DNA of 64,000 nucleotides, from assembly GCF_029227915.1 (NCBI RefSeq), contig NC_079889.1, positions 6,326,001-6,390,000 on the forward strand. The letters are read 5' to 3'. Numbering within the stretch: position 1 is the stretch's first letter; each line of letters starts with the position of its first letter. This DNA is from Hydractinia symbiolongicarpus. Taxonomy: Eukaryota > Cnidaria > Hydrozoa > Anthoathecata > Hydractiniidae. Positions 13,801 through 25,219 of this stretch are shown piece by piece. The translations under genes and the position numbers were made by a program. The notes under the pieces are model-generated. The model worked only from the letters and a program-made list of their open reading frames with translations, was not told the origin of the DNA and searched no databases.

Positions 13801-16800
13801 AGTCATTTTCATTAGCGCCGTCGACTTAGAACGCGCTTAACTACGTGCACAGTCCTATAAAGGCTGTAATATGGCCTTTTGCAGTCTAATAAAGGCCTCA
13901 CACGTAGATCACGTGGTTCCATCTGCCTGCGCAGGTTACCATTGTACTATTTCTTCCAGTCTCAATGCGCTACAACGTCCCAAGTCATTTTCCTTAGCGC
14001 CATGGCCTTACAACACTCTTAACTGCGTGCACAGTCCTATAAAGGCCGTAATATGGCCTTTTGCAGTCTAATAAAGGCTTCACACGTAAATCACGTGGTT
14101 TCACCTGCCTGCGCAGGTTACCAATGTACTATTCCTTCAAATGTCAATGCACTACAACGTTCCAAGAGGTTTTCCTTGGCGCCGTGGCCTTACAACACTC
14201 TTAACTACGTTCACAGTCCTATAAAGGCCGTAATATGGCCTTTTGCAGTCCAATAAAGGCCGCAGACGTAAATCACGCGGTTTCATCTACCTGCGCAGCT
14301 TACCATTGGACTAGTTGTTCCAGTTTCAATGCTCTACAACGTCCCAAGTCATTTTCATTAGCGCTGTTGACTTAGAACGCGCTTAACTACGTGCACAGTC
14401 CTATAAAGGCTGTAATATGGCCTTCTGCAGTCTAATAGAGGCCTCACACGTAATTCAGGTGGTTCCATCTGCCTGCGCAGCTTACCATTGGATTATTCCT
14501 TCCAGTCTCAATGCGCTACAACGTTCCAAGTGGTTCTCCTTATCGCTGTGGCCTTAGAACACTCTTAACTACGTGCACAGTCCATTAAAGGCTGTAACAT
14601 GGCCTTTTGCAGTCTAATAAAGGCTTCACACGTAAATCACGTAGTTTCACCTGCCTGCGCAGGTTACCATTGGACTAGTTGTTTCAGTCTCAATGCGTTA
14701 CAACGTCCCAAGTCATTTTCATTAGCGCTGTGGCCTTAGAACGTTCTTAACTATGTGCACAGTCCTATAAAGACTGTAATATGGCCTTTTGCAGTCTAAT
14801 AAAGGCCTCACAATTAAATCACGTGGTTTCACCTGCCAGCGCAGGTTACCGTTGGACTATTCCTTACAGTCTCAATGCACTACAACGTTCCAAGAGGTTT
14901 TTCTTGGCGCTGTGGCCTTACAACACTCTTAACTACGTGCACAGTCCTAAAAAGGCCGTAATATGGCCTTTTACAGTCCAATAAAGGCCGCAGACGTAAA
15001 TCACACGGTTTCAGCTGCCTGCGCAGGTTACCATTGGACTAGTCGTTCCAGTCTTAATGCGCTACAACGTCCCAAATCGTTTTCATTAGCGCCGTTGCCT
15101 TAGAACACTCTTAACTGCGTGCACAGTCCTATAAAGGCCGTAATATGGCCTTTTGCAGTCTAATAAAGGCTTCACACGTAAATCACGTGGTTTCACCTGC
15201 CTGCGCAGGTTACCAATGTACTATTCCTTCAAATGTCAATGCACTACAACGTTCCAAGAGGTTTTCCTTGGCGCCGTGGCCTTACAACACTCTTAACTAC
15301 GTTCACAGTCCTATAAAGGCCGTAATATGGCCTTTTGCAGTCCAATAAAGGCCGCAGACGTAAATCACGCGGTTTCATCTACCTGCGCAGCTTACCATTG
15401 GACTAGTTGTTCCAGTTTCAATGCTCTACAACGTCCCAAGTCATTTTCATTAGCGCTGTTGACTTAGAACGCGCTTAACTACGTGCACAGTCCATTAAAG
15501 GCTGTAACATGGCCTTTTGCAGTCTAATAAAGGCTTCACACGTAAATCACGTAGTTTCACCTGCCTGCGCAGGTTACCATTGGACTAGTTGTTTCAGTCT
15601 CAATGCGTTACAACGTCCCAAGTCATTTTCATTAGCGCTGTGGCCTTAGAACGTTCTTAACTATGTGCACAGTCCTATAAAGACTGTAATATGGCCTTTT
15701 GCAGTCTAATAAAGGCCTCACAATTAAATCACGTGGTTTCACCTGCCTGCGCAGGTTACCGTTGGACTATTCCTTACAGTCTCAATGCACTACAACGTTC
15801 CAAGAGGTTTTTTTTGGCGCTGTGGCCTTACAACACTCTTAACTACGTGCACAGTCCTAAAAAGGCCGTAATATGGCCTTTTACAGTCCAATAAAGGCCG
15901 CAGACGTAAATCACACGGTTTCAGCTGCCTGCGCAGGTTACCATTGGACTAGTTGTTCCAGTCTCAATGCACTACAACGTTCCAAGGGGTTTTCCTTAGC
16001 GCCATGGCCTTACAACACTCTTAACTACGTGCACAGTCCTATAAAGGCCGTAATATGGCCTTTTGCAGTCTAATAAAGGCTTCACACGTAAATCACGTGG
16101 TTTCACCTGCCTGCGAAGGTTACCATTGGACTATTCCTTCCAGTCTCAATGCACTACAACGGTCCAAGAGGTTTTCCTTAGCGCCATAGTCTTACAACAC
16201 TCTTAACTACGTGCACAGTCCTATAGAGGCCGTAATATGGCCTTTTGCAGTCTAATAAAGGCTTCACACGTAAATCACGTGGTTTCACCTGCCTGCGAGG
16301 GTTACCATTGGATTATTCCTTCCAGTCTCAATGCGCTACAACGTCCCAAGTCATTTTCATTAGCGACGTCGCCTTAGAACGCTCTTAACTACGTGCACAG
16401 TCCTATAAAGGCTGTAATATGGCCTTTTGCAGTCTAATAAAGGCCTCACACGTAAATCACGTGGTTCCATCTGCCTGCAAAGGTTACCATTGGACTAGTT
16501 GTTCCAGTCTCAATGCACTACAACGTTCCAAGAGGTTTTCCTTAGCGCCATGGCCTTACAACACTCTTAACTACGTGCACAGTCCTATAAAGGCCGTAAT
16601 ATGGCCTTTTGCAGTCTAATAAAGGCCTCACACGTAGATCACGTGGTTCCATCATCCTGCGCAGCTTACCATTGTACTATTTCTTCCAGTCTCAATGCAC
16701 TACAACGTTCCAAGAGGTTTTCCTTAGCGCCATGGTTTTACAACACTCTTAACTACGTGCACAGTCCTATAAAGGCCGAAATATGGCCTTTTGCAGTCTA

Positions 16801-17146
16801 ATAAAGGCCTCACACGTAAATCACGTGGTTCCATCTGCCTGCAAAGGTTACCATTTGACTATTCCTTCAAATCTCAATGCACTACAACGTTCCAAGAGGT
16901 TTTCCTTGGCGCCGTGGCCTTACAACACTCTTAACTACGTGCACACTCCTATAAAGGCCGTAATATGGCCTTTTGCAGTCCAATAAAGGCCGCAGACGTA
17001 AATCACGTGGTTTCACCTGCCTGTGCAGGTTACCATTGGACTATTCCTTCCAGTCTCAATGCGCTACAACGTCCCAAGTGGTTCTCCTTAGCGCTGTGGC
17101 CTTAGAACACTCTTAACTACGTGCACAGTCCATTAAAGGCTGTAAT
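10231..17146 (+). repeat. Block R3: higher-order repeat with 17- and 22-monomer spacings, homologous to 32.8-39.5 kb
   Basis: Monomers at 10231, 10413, 10595, 10777, 10959 and 11141 recur 3,094 bp (17 monomers) later at 13325-14235, and 11687 recurs at 15691 (4,004 bp, 22 monomers). The block is collinear with 32769-35134 (offset 21,810), 35317-36954 (offset 21,992), 36955-37682 (offset 21,082) and 38957-39490 (offset 22,356). Marker types include accaatgtactattcc with caaatgtc, ggccttctgcag with taatagagg, and attggattattcc. The jumps between offsets are near-multiples of 182, meaning loss or gain of whole monomers. Confidence 0.85.
14053..15872 (+). repeat. Local duplication with loss of one monomer
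   Basis: Monomers 14053 and 14235 recur at 15145 and 15327 (1,092 bp), whereas 14599 and 14781 recur at 15509 and 15691 (910 bp). The monomer at 14417, with ggccttctgcag, has no counterpart in the second copy. Both copies share the private variant cacgtagtttcacc and the agcttacc change, so they share a recent origin. Confidence 0.8.
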
Positions 17147-17481
17147 ATGGCCTTTTGCAGTCTAATAAAGGCTTCACAATTAAATCACGTGGTTTCACCT
17201 GCCTGCGCAGGTTACCGTTGGACTATTCCTTAAAGTCTCAATGCACTACAACGTTCCAAGAGGTTTTCCTTGGCGCTGTGGCCTTACAACACTCTTAACT
17301 ACGTACACAGTCCTATAAAGGCCGTAATATGGCCTTTTGCAGTCCAATAAAGGCTGCAGACATAAATCACACGGTTTCAGCTGCCTGCGCAGGTTACCAT
17401 TGTACTAGTCGTTCCAGTCTCAATGCGCTACAACGTCCCAAATCGTTTTCATTAGCGCCGTTGCCTTAGAACACTCTGAAC

Positions 17482-17503
17482 TACGTTCACAGTTGTAATA
17501 TGG
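17482..17503 (+). other. Unique 11-bp deletion removing the TATAAA element
   Basis: The junction reads ttcacagttgtaatatgg where neighbours have ttcacagtcctataaacgctgtaatatgg. The lost bases include the TATAAA string and the left hairpin arm. It is the largest single indel in the window, and I see it only once. Confidence 0.85.
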
Positions 17504-18409
17504 CCTTTTGCAGTCTAATAAAGGCCTCACACTTAAATCACGTGGTTCCATCTGCCTGCAAAGGTTACCATTGGACGATTCCTTCAAATCTCAACGCACT
17601 ACAATGTTCCAAGAGGTTTTCCTTAGCGCTGTGGCCTGACAACACTCTTAACTACGTGCACAGTCCTATAAAGGCCCTAAAATGGCCTTTTGCAGTCTAA
17701 TAAAGGCCTCACACGTAGATCACGTGGTTCCATCTGCCTGCGCAGGTTACCATTGTACTATTTCTTCCAGTCTCAATGCACTACGACGTTTCAAGAGGTT
17801 TTCCTTAGCGCCATGGCCTTACAACACTCTTAACTACGTGCACAGTGCTATAAAGGCTGTAATATGGCCTTTTGCAGTATAATAAATGCCTCAGACGTAA
17901 ATCACGCGGTTTCAGCTACCTGCGCAGGTTACCATTGTACTAGTCGTTCCAGTCTCAATGCGCTACAACGTCCCAAGTCGTTTACATCAGCGCCGTTGCC
18001 TTAGAACACTCTTAACTACGTTCACAGTCCTATAAAGGCTGTAATATGGCCTTTTGCAGTCTAATAAAGGCCTCACACGTAGATCACGTGTTTCCATCTG
18101 CCTGCGCAGGTTACCATTGTACTATTCCATCCAGTCTCAATGCACTACAACGTTCCAAGAGGTTTTCCCTAGCGCCATGGCCTTACAACACTCTTAACTA
18201 CGTGCACAGTCCTATAAAGGCCGTAATATGGCCTTTTGCAGTCTAATAAAGGCCTTACACGTAGATCGCGTGGTTTCACCTGCCTGCGAAGGTTACCATT
18301 GGACTATTCCTTTCAGTCTCAATGCACTATAACGTTCCAAGAGGTTTTCCTTAGCGCTGTGGCCTGACAACACTCTTAACTACGTGCACAGGCTTATAAA
18401 GGCTGTAAT

Positions 18410-18773
18410 ATGGCCTTTTGCAGTCTAATAAAAGCTTCACACGTAAATCACGTGGTTTCACCTGCCTGCGAAAGTTACCATTGGACTATTCCTTTCAGTC
18501 TCAATGCACTACAACGTTCCAAGAGGTTTTCCTTAGCGCTGTGGCCTGACAACACTCTTAACTACGTGCACAGGCTTATAAAGGCTGTAATATGGCCTTT
18601 TGCAGTCTAATAAAAGCTTCACACGTAAATCACGTGGTTTCACCTGCCTGCGAAGGTTACCATTGGACTATTCCTTTCAGTCTCAATGCACTACAACGTT
18701 CCAAGAGGTTTTCCTTAGCGCTGTGGCCTGACAACACTCTTAACTACGTGCACAGTCTTATAAAGGCTGTAAT
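18410..18773 (+). repeat. Single-monomer tandem duplication
   Basis: Units 18410-18591 and 18592-18773 differ by about two bases (gcgaaagttacc/gcgaaggttacc and caggcttataaagg/cagtcttataaagg). Both share aaaagcttcacacg and the gcctgacaac variant. The unit before them (18228) also shares the caggcttataaagg end, so a short run of local amplification is likely. Confidence 0.85.
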
Positions 18774-21123
18774 ATGGCCTTTTGCAGTCTAATAAAGGCT
18801 TCATACGTAAATCACGTGGTTTCACCTGCCTGCTAAGATTACCATTGGACTATTCCTTCCAGTCTCAATGCGCTACAACGTTCCAAGTGCTTCTCCTTAG
18901 CGCTGTGGCCTTAGAACGCTCTTAACTATGTGTACAGTCCTATAAAGGCTGTAATATGGCCTTTTGCAGTCTAATAAAGGCCTCACACGTAAATCACGTG
19001 GTTCCATCTGCCTGCGCAGGTTACAATTGGACTATTCCTTCCAGTCTCAATGCGCTACAACGTTCCAAGTGGTTCTCCTTAGCGCTGTGGCCTTAGAACA
19101 CTCTTAACTACGTGCACAGTCCATTAAAGGCTGTAATATGGCCTTTTGCAGTCTAATAAAGGCTTCACAATTAAATCACGTGGTTTCACCTGCCTGCGCA
19201 GGTTACCGTTGGACTATTCCTTAAAGTCTCAATGCACTACAACGTTCCAAGAGGTTTTCCTTGGCGCTGTGGCCTTACAACACTCTTAACTACGTGCACA
19301 TTCCTATAAAGGCCGTAATATGGCCTTTTGCAGTCCAATAAAGGCTGCAGACGTAAATCACACGGTTTCAGCTGCCTGCGCAGGTTACCATTGTACTAGT
19401 CGTTCCAGTCTCAATGCGCTACAACGTCCCAAATCGTTTTCATTAGCGCCGTTGCCTTAGAACACTCTTAACTACGTTCACAGTCCTATAAACGCTGTAA
19501 TATGGCCTTTTGCAGTCTAATAAAGGCCCCACACGAAAATCACGTGGTTCCATCTGCCTGCAAAGGTTACCATTGGACGATTCCTTCAAATCTCAATGCA
19601 CTACAACGTTCCAAGAGGTTTTCCTTAACGCTGTGGCCTGACAACACTCCTAACTACGTGCACAGTCCTATAAAGGCTGTAAAATGGCCTTTTGCAGTCT
19701 AATAAAGGCCTCACACGTAGATCACGTGGTTTCATCTGCCTGCGCAGGTTACCATTGTACTATTTCTTCCAGTCTCAATGCACTACAACGTTCCAAGAGG
19801 TTTTCCTTAGTGCCATGGCCTTACAACACTCTTAACTACGTGCACAGTCCTATAAAGGCCGTAATATGGCCTTTTGCAGTCTAATAAAGGCTTCACAATT
19901 AAATCACGTGGTTTCACCTGCCTGCGCAGGTTACCATTGGACTATTCCTTCCAGTATCAATGCGCTACAACGTTCCAAGTGGTTCTCCTTAGCGCTGTGG
20001 CCTTAGAACGCTCTTAACTATGTGCACAGTCCCATAAAGGCTGTAATATGGCCTTTTGCAGTCTAATAAAGGCCTCACAATTGAATAACGTGGTTTTACC
20101 TGCCTGCGCAGGTTACCGTTGAACTATTCCTTACAGTCTCAATGCACTACAACGTTCCAAGAGGTTTTCCTTAGTGCCATGGCCTTACAACACTCTTAAC
20201 TACGTGCACAGTCCTATAAAGGCCGTAATATGGCCTTTTGCAGTCTAATAAAGGCTTCACACGTAAATCACGTGGTTTCACCTGCCTGCGCAGGTTACCA
20301 TTGTACTATTCCTTCAAATGTCAATGCACTACAACGTTCCAAGAGGTTTTGCTTGGCGCCGTGGCCTTACAACACTCTTAACTACGTTCACAGTCCTATA
20401 AAGGCCGTAATATGGCCTTTTGCAGTCCAATAAAGGCGCAGACGTAAATCACGCGGTTTCATCTGCCTGCGCAGGTTACCATTGGACTAGTTGTTCCAGT
20501 CTCAATGCTCTACAACGTCCCAAGTCATTTTCATTAGCGCCGTTGACTTAGAACGCGCTTAACTACGTGCACAGTCCTATAAAGGCTGTAATATGGCCTT
20601 CTGCAGTCTAATAAAGGCCTCACACGTAATTCAGGTGGTTCCATCTGCCTGCGCAGCTTACCATTGGACTATTCCTTCAAGTCTCAATGCGCTACAACGT
20701 TCCAAGTGGTTCTCCTTAGCGCTGTGGCCTTAGAACACTCTTAACTACGTGCACAGTCCATTAAAGGCTGTAACATGGCCTTTTGCAGTCTAATAAAGGC
20801 TTCACACGTAAATCACGTGGTTTCACCTGCCTGCGCAGGTTACCATTGGACTAGTTGTTCCAGTCTCAATGCGCTACAACGTCCCAAGTCATTTTCATTA
20901 ACGCCATCGCCTTAGAACGCTCTTAACTACGTGCACAGTCCTATAAAGGCTGTAATATGGCCTTTTGCAGTCTAATAAAGGCCTCAAACGTAGATCACGT
21001 GTTTCCATCTGCTTGCGCAGGTCACCATTGTACTATTCCATCCAGTCTCAATGCACTACAACGTTCCAAGAGGTTTTCCTTAGCGCCATGGCCTTACAAC
21101 ACTCTTAACTACGTGCATAGTCC

Positions 21124-21165
21124 TATAAAGGCCGTAATATGGCCTTTTGCAGTCTAATAAAGGCC
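21124..21165 (+). other. Inter-monomer inverted repeats AAAGGCC/GGCCTTT (representative copy)
   Basis: At the monomer junction AAAGGCC (21127-21133) is followed after 7 nt by GGCCTTT (21141-21147), and after a further 11 nt by a second AAAGGCC (21159-21165). The middle arm can therefore pair with either outer arm, giving two mutually exclusive 7-bp hairpins. The last C of each outer arm is often T elsewhere in the array (aaaggctgtaat, aaaggcttcac); in RNA this still pairs with G by wobble. The arrangement is seen directly and recurs at most junctions. Whether it folds or does anything is unknown. Confidence 0.6.
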
Positions 21166-21175
21166 TCACACGTAA

Positions 21176-21183
21176 ATCACGTG
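21176..21183 (+). promoter_or_regulatory. ATCACGTG box, E-box/G-box class (representative copy)
   Basis: The palindrome CACGTG sits in the context ATCACGTG, which fits the generic bHLH E-box and plant G-box core and also the yeast centromere element I consensus RTCACRTG bound by Cbf1. Monomers with left halves cacgtaaatc, cacgtagatc and caattaaatc normally keep it. Monomers with the gcagacg left half usually carry cacacgg or cacgcgg instead, and the cacgtaattcag type carries CAGGTG. Protein binding is not shown by the sequence; only the recurrence and the type-linked variation are observed. Confidence 0.35.
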
Positions 21184-21190
21184 GTTTCAC

Positions 21191-21204
21191 CTGCCTGCGC
21201 AGGT
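21191..21204 (+). other. Central palindrome CCTGCGCAGG (representative copy)
   Basis: A perfect 10-bp dyad is present in a large share of monomers. It lies inside an overlapping hairpin option of ACCTGC, 4 nt, GCAGGT. Common variants break it (ctgcaaagg, ctgcgaagg, ctgtgcagg, ctttgcagg, gcgcagctt), and the variants travel with monomer type. It is the midpoint of the better-conserved part of the unit and lies near many switch points between monomer types. Confidence 0.55.
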
Positions 21205-24200
21205 TACCATTGGACTAGTTGTTCCAGTCTCAATGCGCTACAACGTCCTAAGTCAATTTCATTAGCGCCGTGGCCTTACAACACTCTTAACTACGTGCAC
21301 AGTCCTATAAAGGCCGTAATATGGCCTTTTGCAGTCCAATAAAGGTTGCAGACGTAAATCACACGGTTTCAGCTGCCTGCGCAGGTTACCATTGTACTAG
21401 TCGTTCCAGTCTCAATGCGCTACAACGTCTCAAATCGTTTTCATTAGCGCCGTTGCCTTAGAACACTCTTAACTACGTGCACAGTCCTATAAAGGCCATA
21501 ATGTGGCTTTTTGCAGTCTAATAAAGGCTTCACACGTAAATCACGTGGTTCCATCTGACTTTGCAGGTTACCATTGTACTATTTCTACCAGTCTCAATGC
21601 ACTACAACGTTCCAAGAGGTTTTCCTTAGCGCCATGGCCTTACAACACTCTTAACTACGTGCACAGTCCTATAGAGGCCGTAATATGGCCTTTTGCAGTC
21701 TAATAAAGGCTTCACACGTAAATCACGTGGTTTCACCTGCCTGCGAAGGTTACCATTGGACTATTCCTTCCAGTCTCAATGCGCTACAACGTCCCAAGTC
21801 ATTTTCATTAGCGCCGTCGCTTTAGAACGCTCTTAACTACGTGCACAGTCCTATAAAGGCTGTAATATGGCCTTTTGCAGTCTAATAAAGGCCTCAAACG
21901 TAGATCACGTGTTTCCATCTGCTTGCGCAGGTCACCATTGTACTATTCCATCCAGTCTCAATGCACTACAACGTTCCAAGAGGTTTTCCTTAGCGCCATG
22001 GCCTTACAACACTCTTAACTACGTGCATAGTCCTATAAAGGCCGTAATATGGCCTTTTGCAGTCTAATAAAGGCCTCACACGTAAATCACGTGGTTTCAC
22101 CTGCCTGCGCAGGTTACCATTGGACTAGTTGTTCCAGTCTCAATGCGCTACAACGTCCCAAGTCATTTTCATTAGCGCCGTCTCCTTAGAACGCTCTTAA
22201 CTACGTGCACAGTCCTATAAAGGCTGTAATATGGCCTTTTGCAGTCTATTAAAGGCTTCACACGTAAATCACGTGGTTTCACCTGCCTGCGAAGGTTACC
22301 ATTGGACTATTCCTTTCAGTCTCAATGCACTACAACGTTCCAAGAGGTTTTCCTTAGCGCTATGGCCTTAGAACACTCTTAACTACGTGCACAGTCCATT
22401 AAAGGCTGTAGTATGGCCTTTTGCAGTCTAATAAAAGCTTCAAAATTAAATCACGTGGTTTCACCTGCCTGCGCAGGTTACCATTGGACTAGTTGTTCCA
22501 GTCTCAATGCGCTACAACGTCCTAAGTCAATTTCATTAGCGCCGTGGCCTTACAACACTCTTAACTACGTGCACAGTCCTATAAAGGCCGTAATATGGCC
22601 TTTTGCAGTCCAATAAAGGTTGCAGACGTAAATCACACGGTTTCAGCTGCCTGCGCAGGTTACCATTGTACTAGTCGTTCCAGTCTCAATGCGCTACAAC
22701 GTTCCAAGTGGTTCTCCTTAGCGCTGTGGCCTTAGAACACTCTTAACTACGTGCACAGTCCATTAAAGGCTGTAACATGGCCTTTTGCAGTCTAATAAAG
22801 GCTTCACACGAAAATCACGTGGTTTCACCTGCCTGAGCAGGTTACCATTGGACTAGTTGTTCCAGTCTCAATGCGCTACAACGTCCCAAGTCATTTTCAT
22901 TAACGCCATCGCCTTAGAACGCTCTTAACTACGTGCACAGTCCTATAAAGGCTGTAATATGGCCTTTTGCAGTCTAATAAAGGCCTCAAACGTAGATCAC
23001 GTGTTTCCATCTGCTTGCGCAGGTCACCATTGTACTATTCCATCCAGTCTCAATGCACTACAACGTTCCAAGAGGTTTTCCTTAGCGCCATGGCCTTACA
23101 ACACTCTTAACTACGTGCATAGTCCTATAAAGGCCGTAATATGGCCTTTTGCAGTCTAATAAAGGCCTCACACGTAAATCACGTGGTTTCACCTGCCTGC
23201 GCAGGTTACCATTGGACTAGTTGTTCCAGTCTCAATGCGCTACAACGTCCTAAGTCAATTTCATTAGCGCCGTGGCCTTACAACACTCTTAACTACGTGC
23301 ACAGTCCTATAAATGCCGTAATATGGCCTTTTGCAGTCCAATAAAGGTTGCAGACGTAAATCACACGGTTTCAGCTGCCTGCGCAGGTTACCATTGTACT
23401 AGTCGTTCCAGTCTCAATGCGCTACAACGTCTCAAATCGTTTTCATTAGCGTCGTTGCCTTAAAACACTCTTAACTACGTGCAGAGTCCTATAAAGGCCG
23501 TAATATGGCCTTTTGCAGTGTAATAAAGGCTTCACACGTAAATCACGTGGTTTCACCTGCCTGTGCAGGTTACCATTGGACTAGTTGTTTCAGTCTCAAT
23601 GCGCTACAACGTCCCAAGTCATTTTCATTAGCTCCGTCGCCTTAGAACGCTCTTAACTACGTGCACAGTCCTATAAAGGCTGTATTATGGCCTTTTGCAG
23701 TCTAATAAAGGCCTCACACGTAGATCACGTGTTTCCATCTGCTTGCGCAGGTCACCATTGTACTATTCCATCCAGTCTCAATGCACTACAACGTTCCAAG
23801 AGGTTTTCCTTAGCGCCATGGCCTTACAACACTCTTAACTACGTGCATAGTCCTATAAAGGCCGTAATATGGCCTTTTGCAGTCTAATAAAGGCCTCACA
23901 CGTAAATCACGTGGTTTCACCTGCCTGCGCAGGTTACCATTGGACTAGTTGTTCCAGTCTCAATGCGCTACAACGTCCCAAGTCATTTTCATTAGCGCCG
24001 TCTCCTTAGAACGCTCTTAACTACGTGCACAGTCCTATAAAGGCTGTAATATGGCCTTTTGCAGTCTAATAAAGGCTTCACACGTAAATCACGTGGTTTC
24101 ACCTGCCTGCGAAGGTTACCATTGGACTATTCCTTTCAGTCTCAATGCACTACAACGTTCCAAGAGGTTTTCCTTAGCGCTGTGGCCTTAGAACACTCTT

Positions 24201-25219
24201 AACTACGTGCACAGTCCATTAAAGGCTGTAGTATGGCCTTTTGCAGTCTAATAAAAGCTTCAAAATTAAATCACGTGGTTTCACCTGCCTGCGCAGGTTA
24301 CCATTGGACTAGTTGTTCCAGTCTCAATGCGCTACAACGTCCTAAGTCAATTTCATTAGCGCCGTGGCCTTACAACACTCTTAACTACGTGCACAGTCCT
24401 ATAAAGGCCGTAATATGGCCTTTTGCAGTCCAATAAAGGTTGCAGACGTAAATCAGACGGTTTCAGCTGCCTGCGCAGGTTACCATTGTACTAGTCGTTC
24501 CAGTCTCAATGCGCTACAACGTCTCAAATCGTTTTCATTAGCGCCGTTGCCTTAGAACACTCTTAACTACGTGCACAGTCCTATAAAGGCCATAATGTGG
24601 CTTTTTGCAGTCTAATAAAGGCTTCACACGTAAATCACGTGGTTCCATCTGACTTTGCAGGTTACCATTGTACTATTTCTACCAGTCTCAATGCACTACA
24701 ACGTTCCAAGAGGTTTTCCTTAGCGCCATGGCCTTACAACACTCTTAACTACGTGCACAGTCCTATAGAGGCCGTAATATGGCCTTTTGCAGTCTAATAA
24801 AGGCTTCACACGTAAATCACGTGGTTTCACCTGCCTGCGAAGGTTACCATTGGACTATTCCTTCCAGTCTCAATGCGCTACAACGTCCCAAGTCATTTTC
24901 ATTAGCGCCGTCGCTTTAGAACGCTCTTAACTACGTGCACAGTCCTATAAAGGCTGTAATATGGCCTTTTGCAGTCTAATAAAGGCCTCAAACGTAGATC
25001 ACGTGTTTCCATCTGCTTGCGCAGGTCACCATTGTACTATTCCATCCAGTCTCAATGCACTACAACGTTCCAAGAGGTTTTCCTTAGCGCCATGGCCTTA
25101 CAACACTCTTAACTACGTGCATAGTCCTATAAAGGCCGTAATATGGCCTTTTGCAGTCTAATAAAGGCCTCACACGTAAATCACGTGGTTTCACCTGCCT
25201 GCGCAGGTTACCATTGGAC

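Larger units (their letters stand above)
21139..21320 (+). repeat. Representative full-length 182-bp monomer
   Basis: This copy lies close to the common form and can serve as a reference unit. In monomer numbering it shows: start of the GGCCTTT arm at 3; AATAAA at 18-23 (21156-21161); ATCACGTG at 38-45 (21176-21183); the 10-bp palindrome CCTGCGCAGG at 56-65 (21194-21203); GGTTACC at 64-70; ATTGG (an inverted CCAAT) at 71-75; a SpeI-like actagt just after; AACGTT at about 104-109; TATAAA at 168-173; and AAAGGCC at 171-177. Its right half is a mosaic: the middle, with gtcctaagtcaatttcatt, is B-like, while the end, with ccttacaacactc, is A-like. Such mixing is usual across the array. Confidence 0.9.
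17147..21866 (+). repeat. Block R4: second copy of R1-type sequence
   Basis: At 17147 the array switches from R3-type monomers back to the caattaaatc and ctgcagac types seen near 600-1870. It includes an SHLN-type unit at 17500 related to 1691, a unit at 17864 with aaatgcctcagacg related to 4057, and from 18721 it becomes strictly collinear with position 1. Several units are mosaics of R1 monomers; for example, 19866 has the caatt left half but the ccagtatcaatgcg right half otherwise seen around 3590. Confidence 0.8.

Noticed and set aside
21124-21161. Annotating every TATAAA and AATAAA as promoter and terminator
   Set aside because: Both are short AT-rich strings fixed by the repeat; without transcript data they cannot be called functional.
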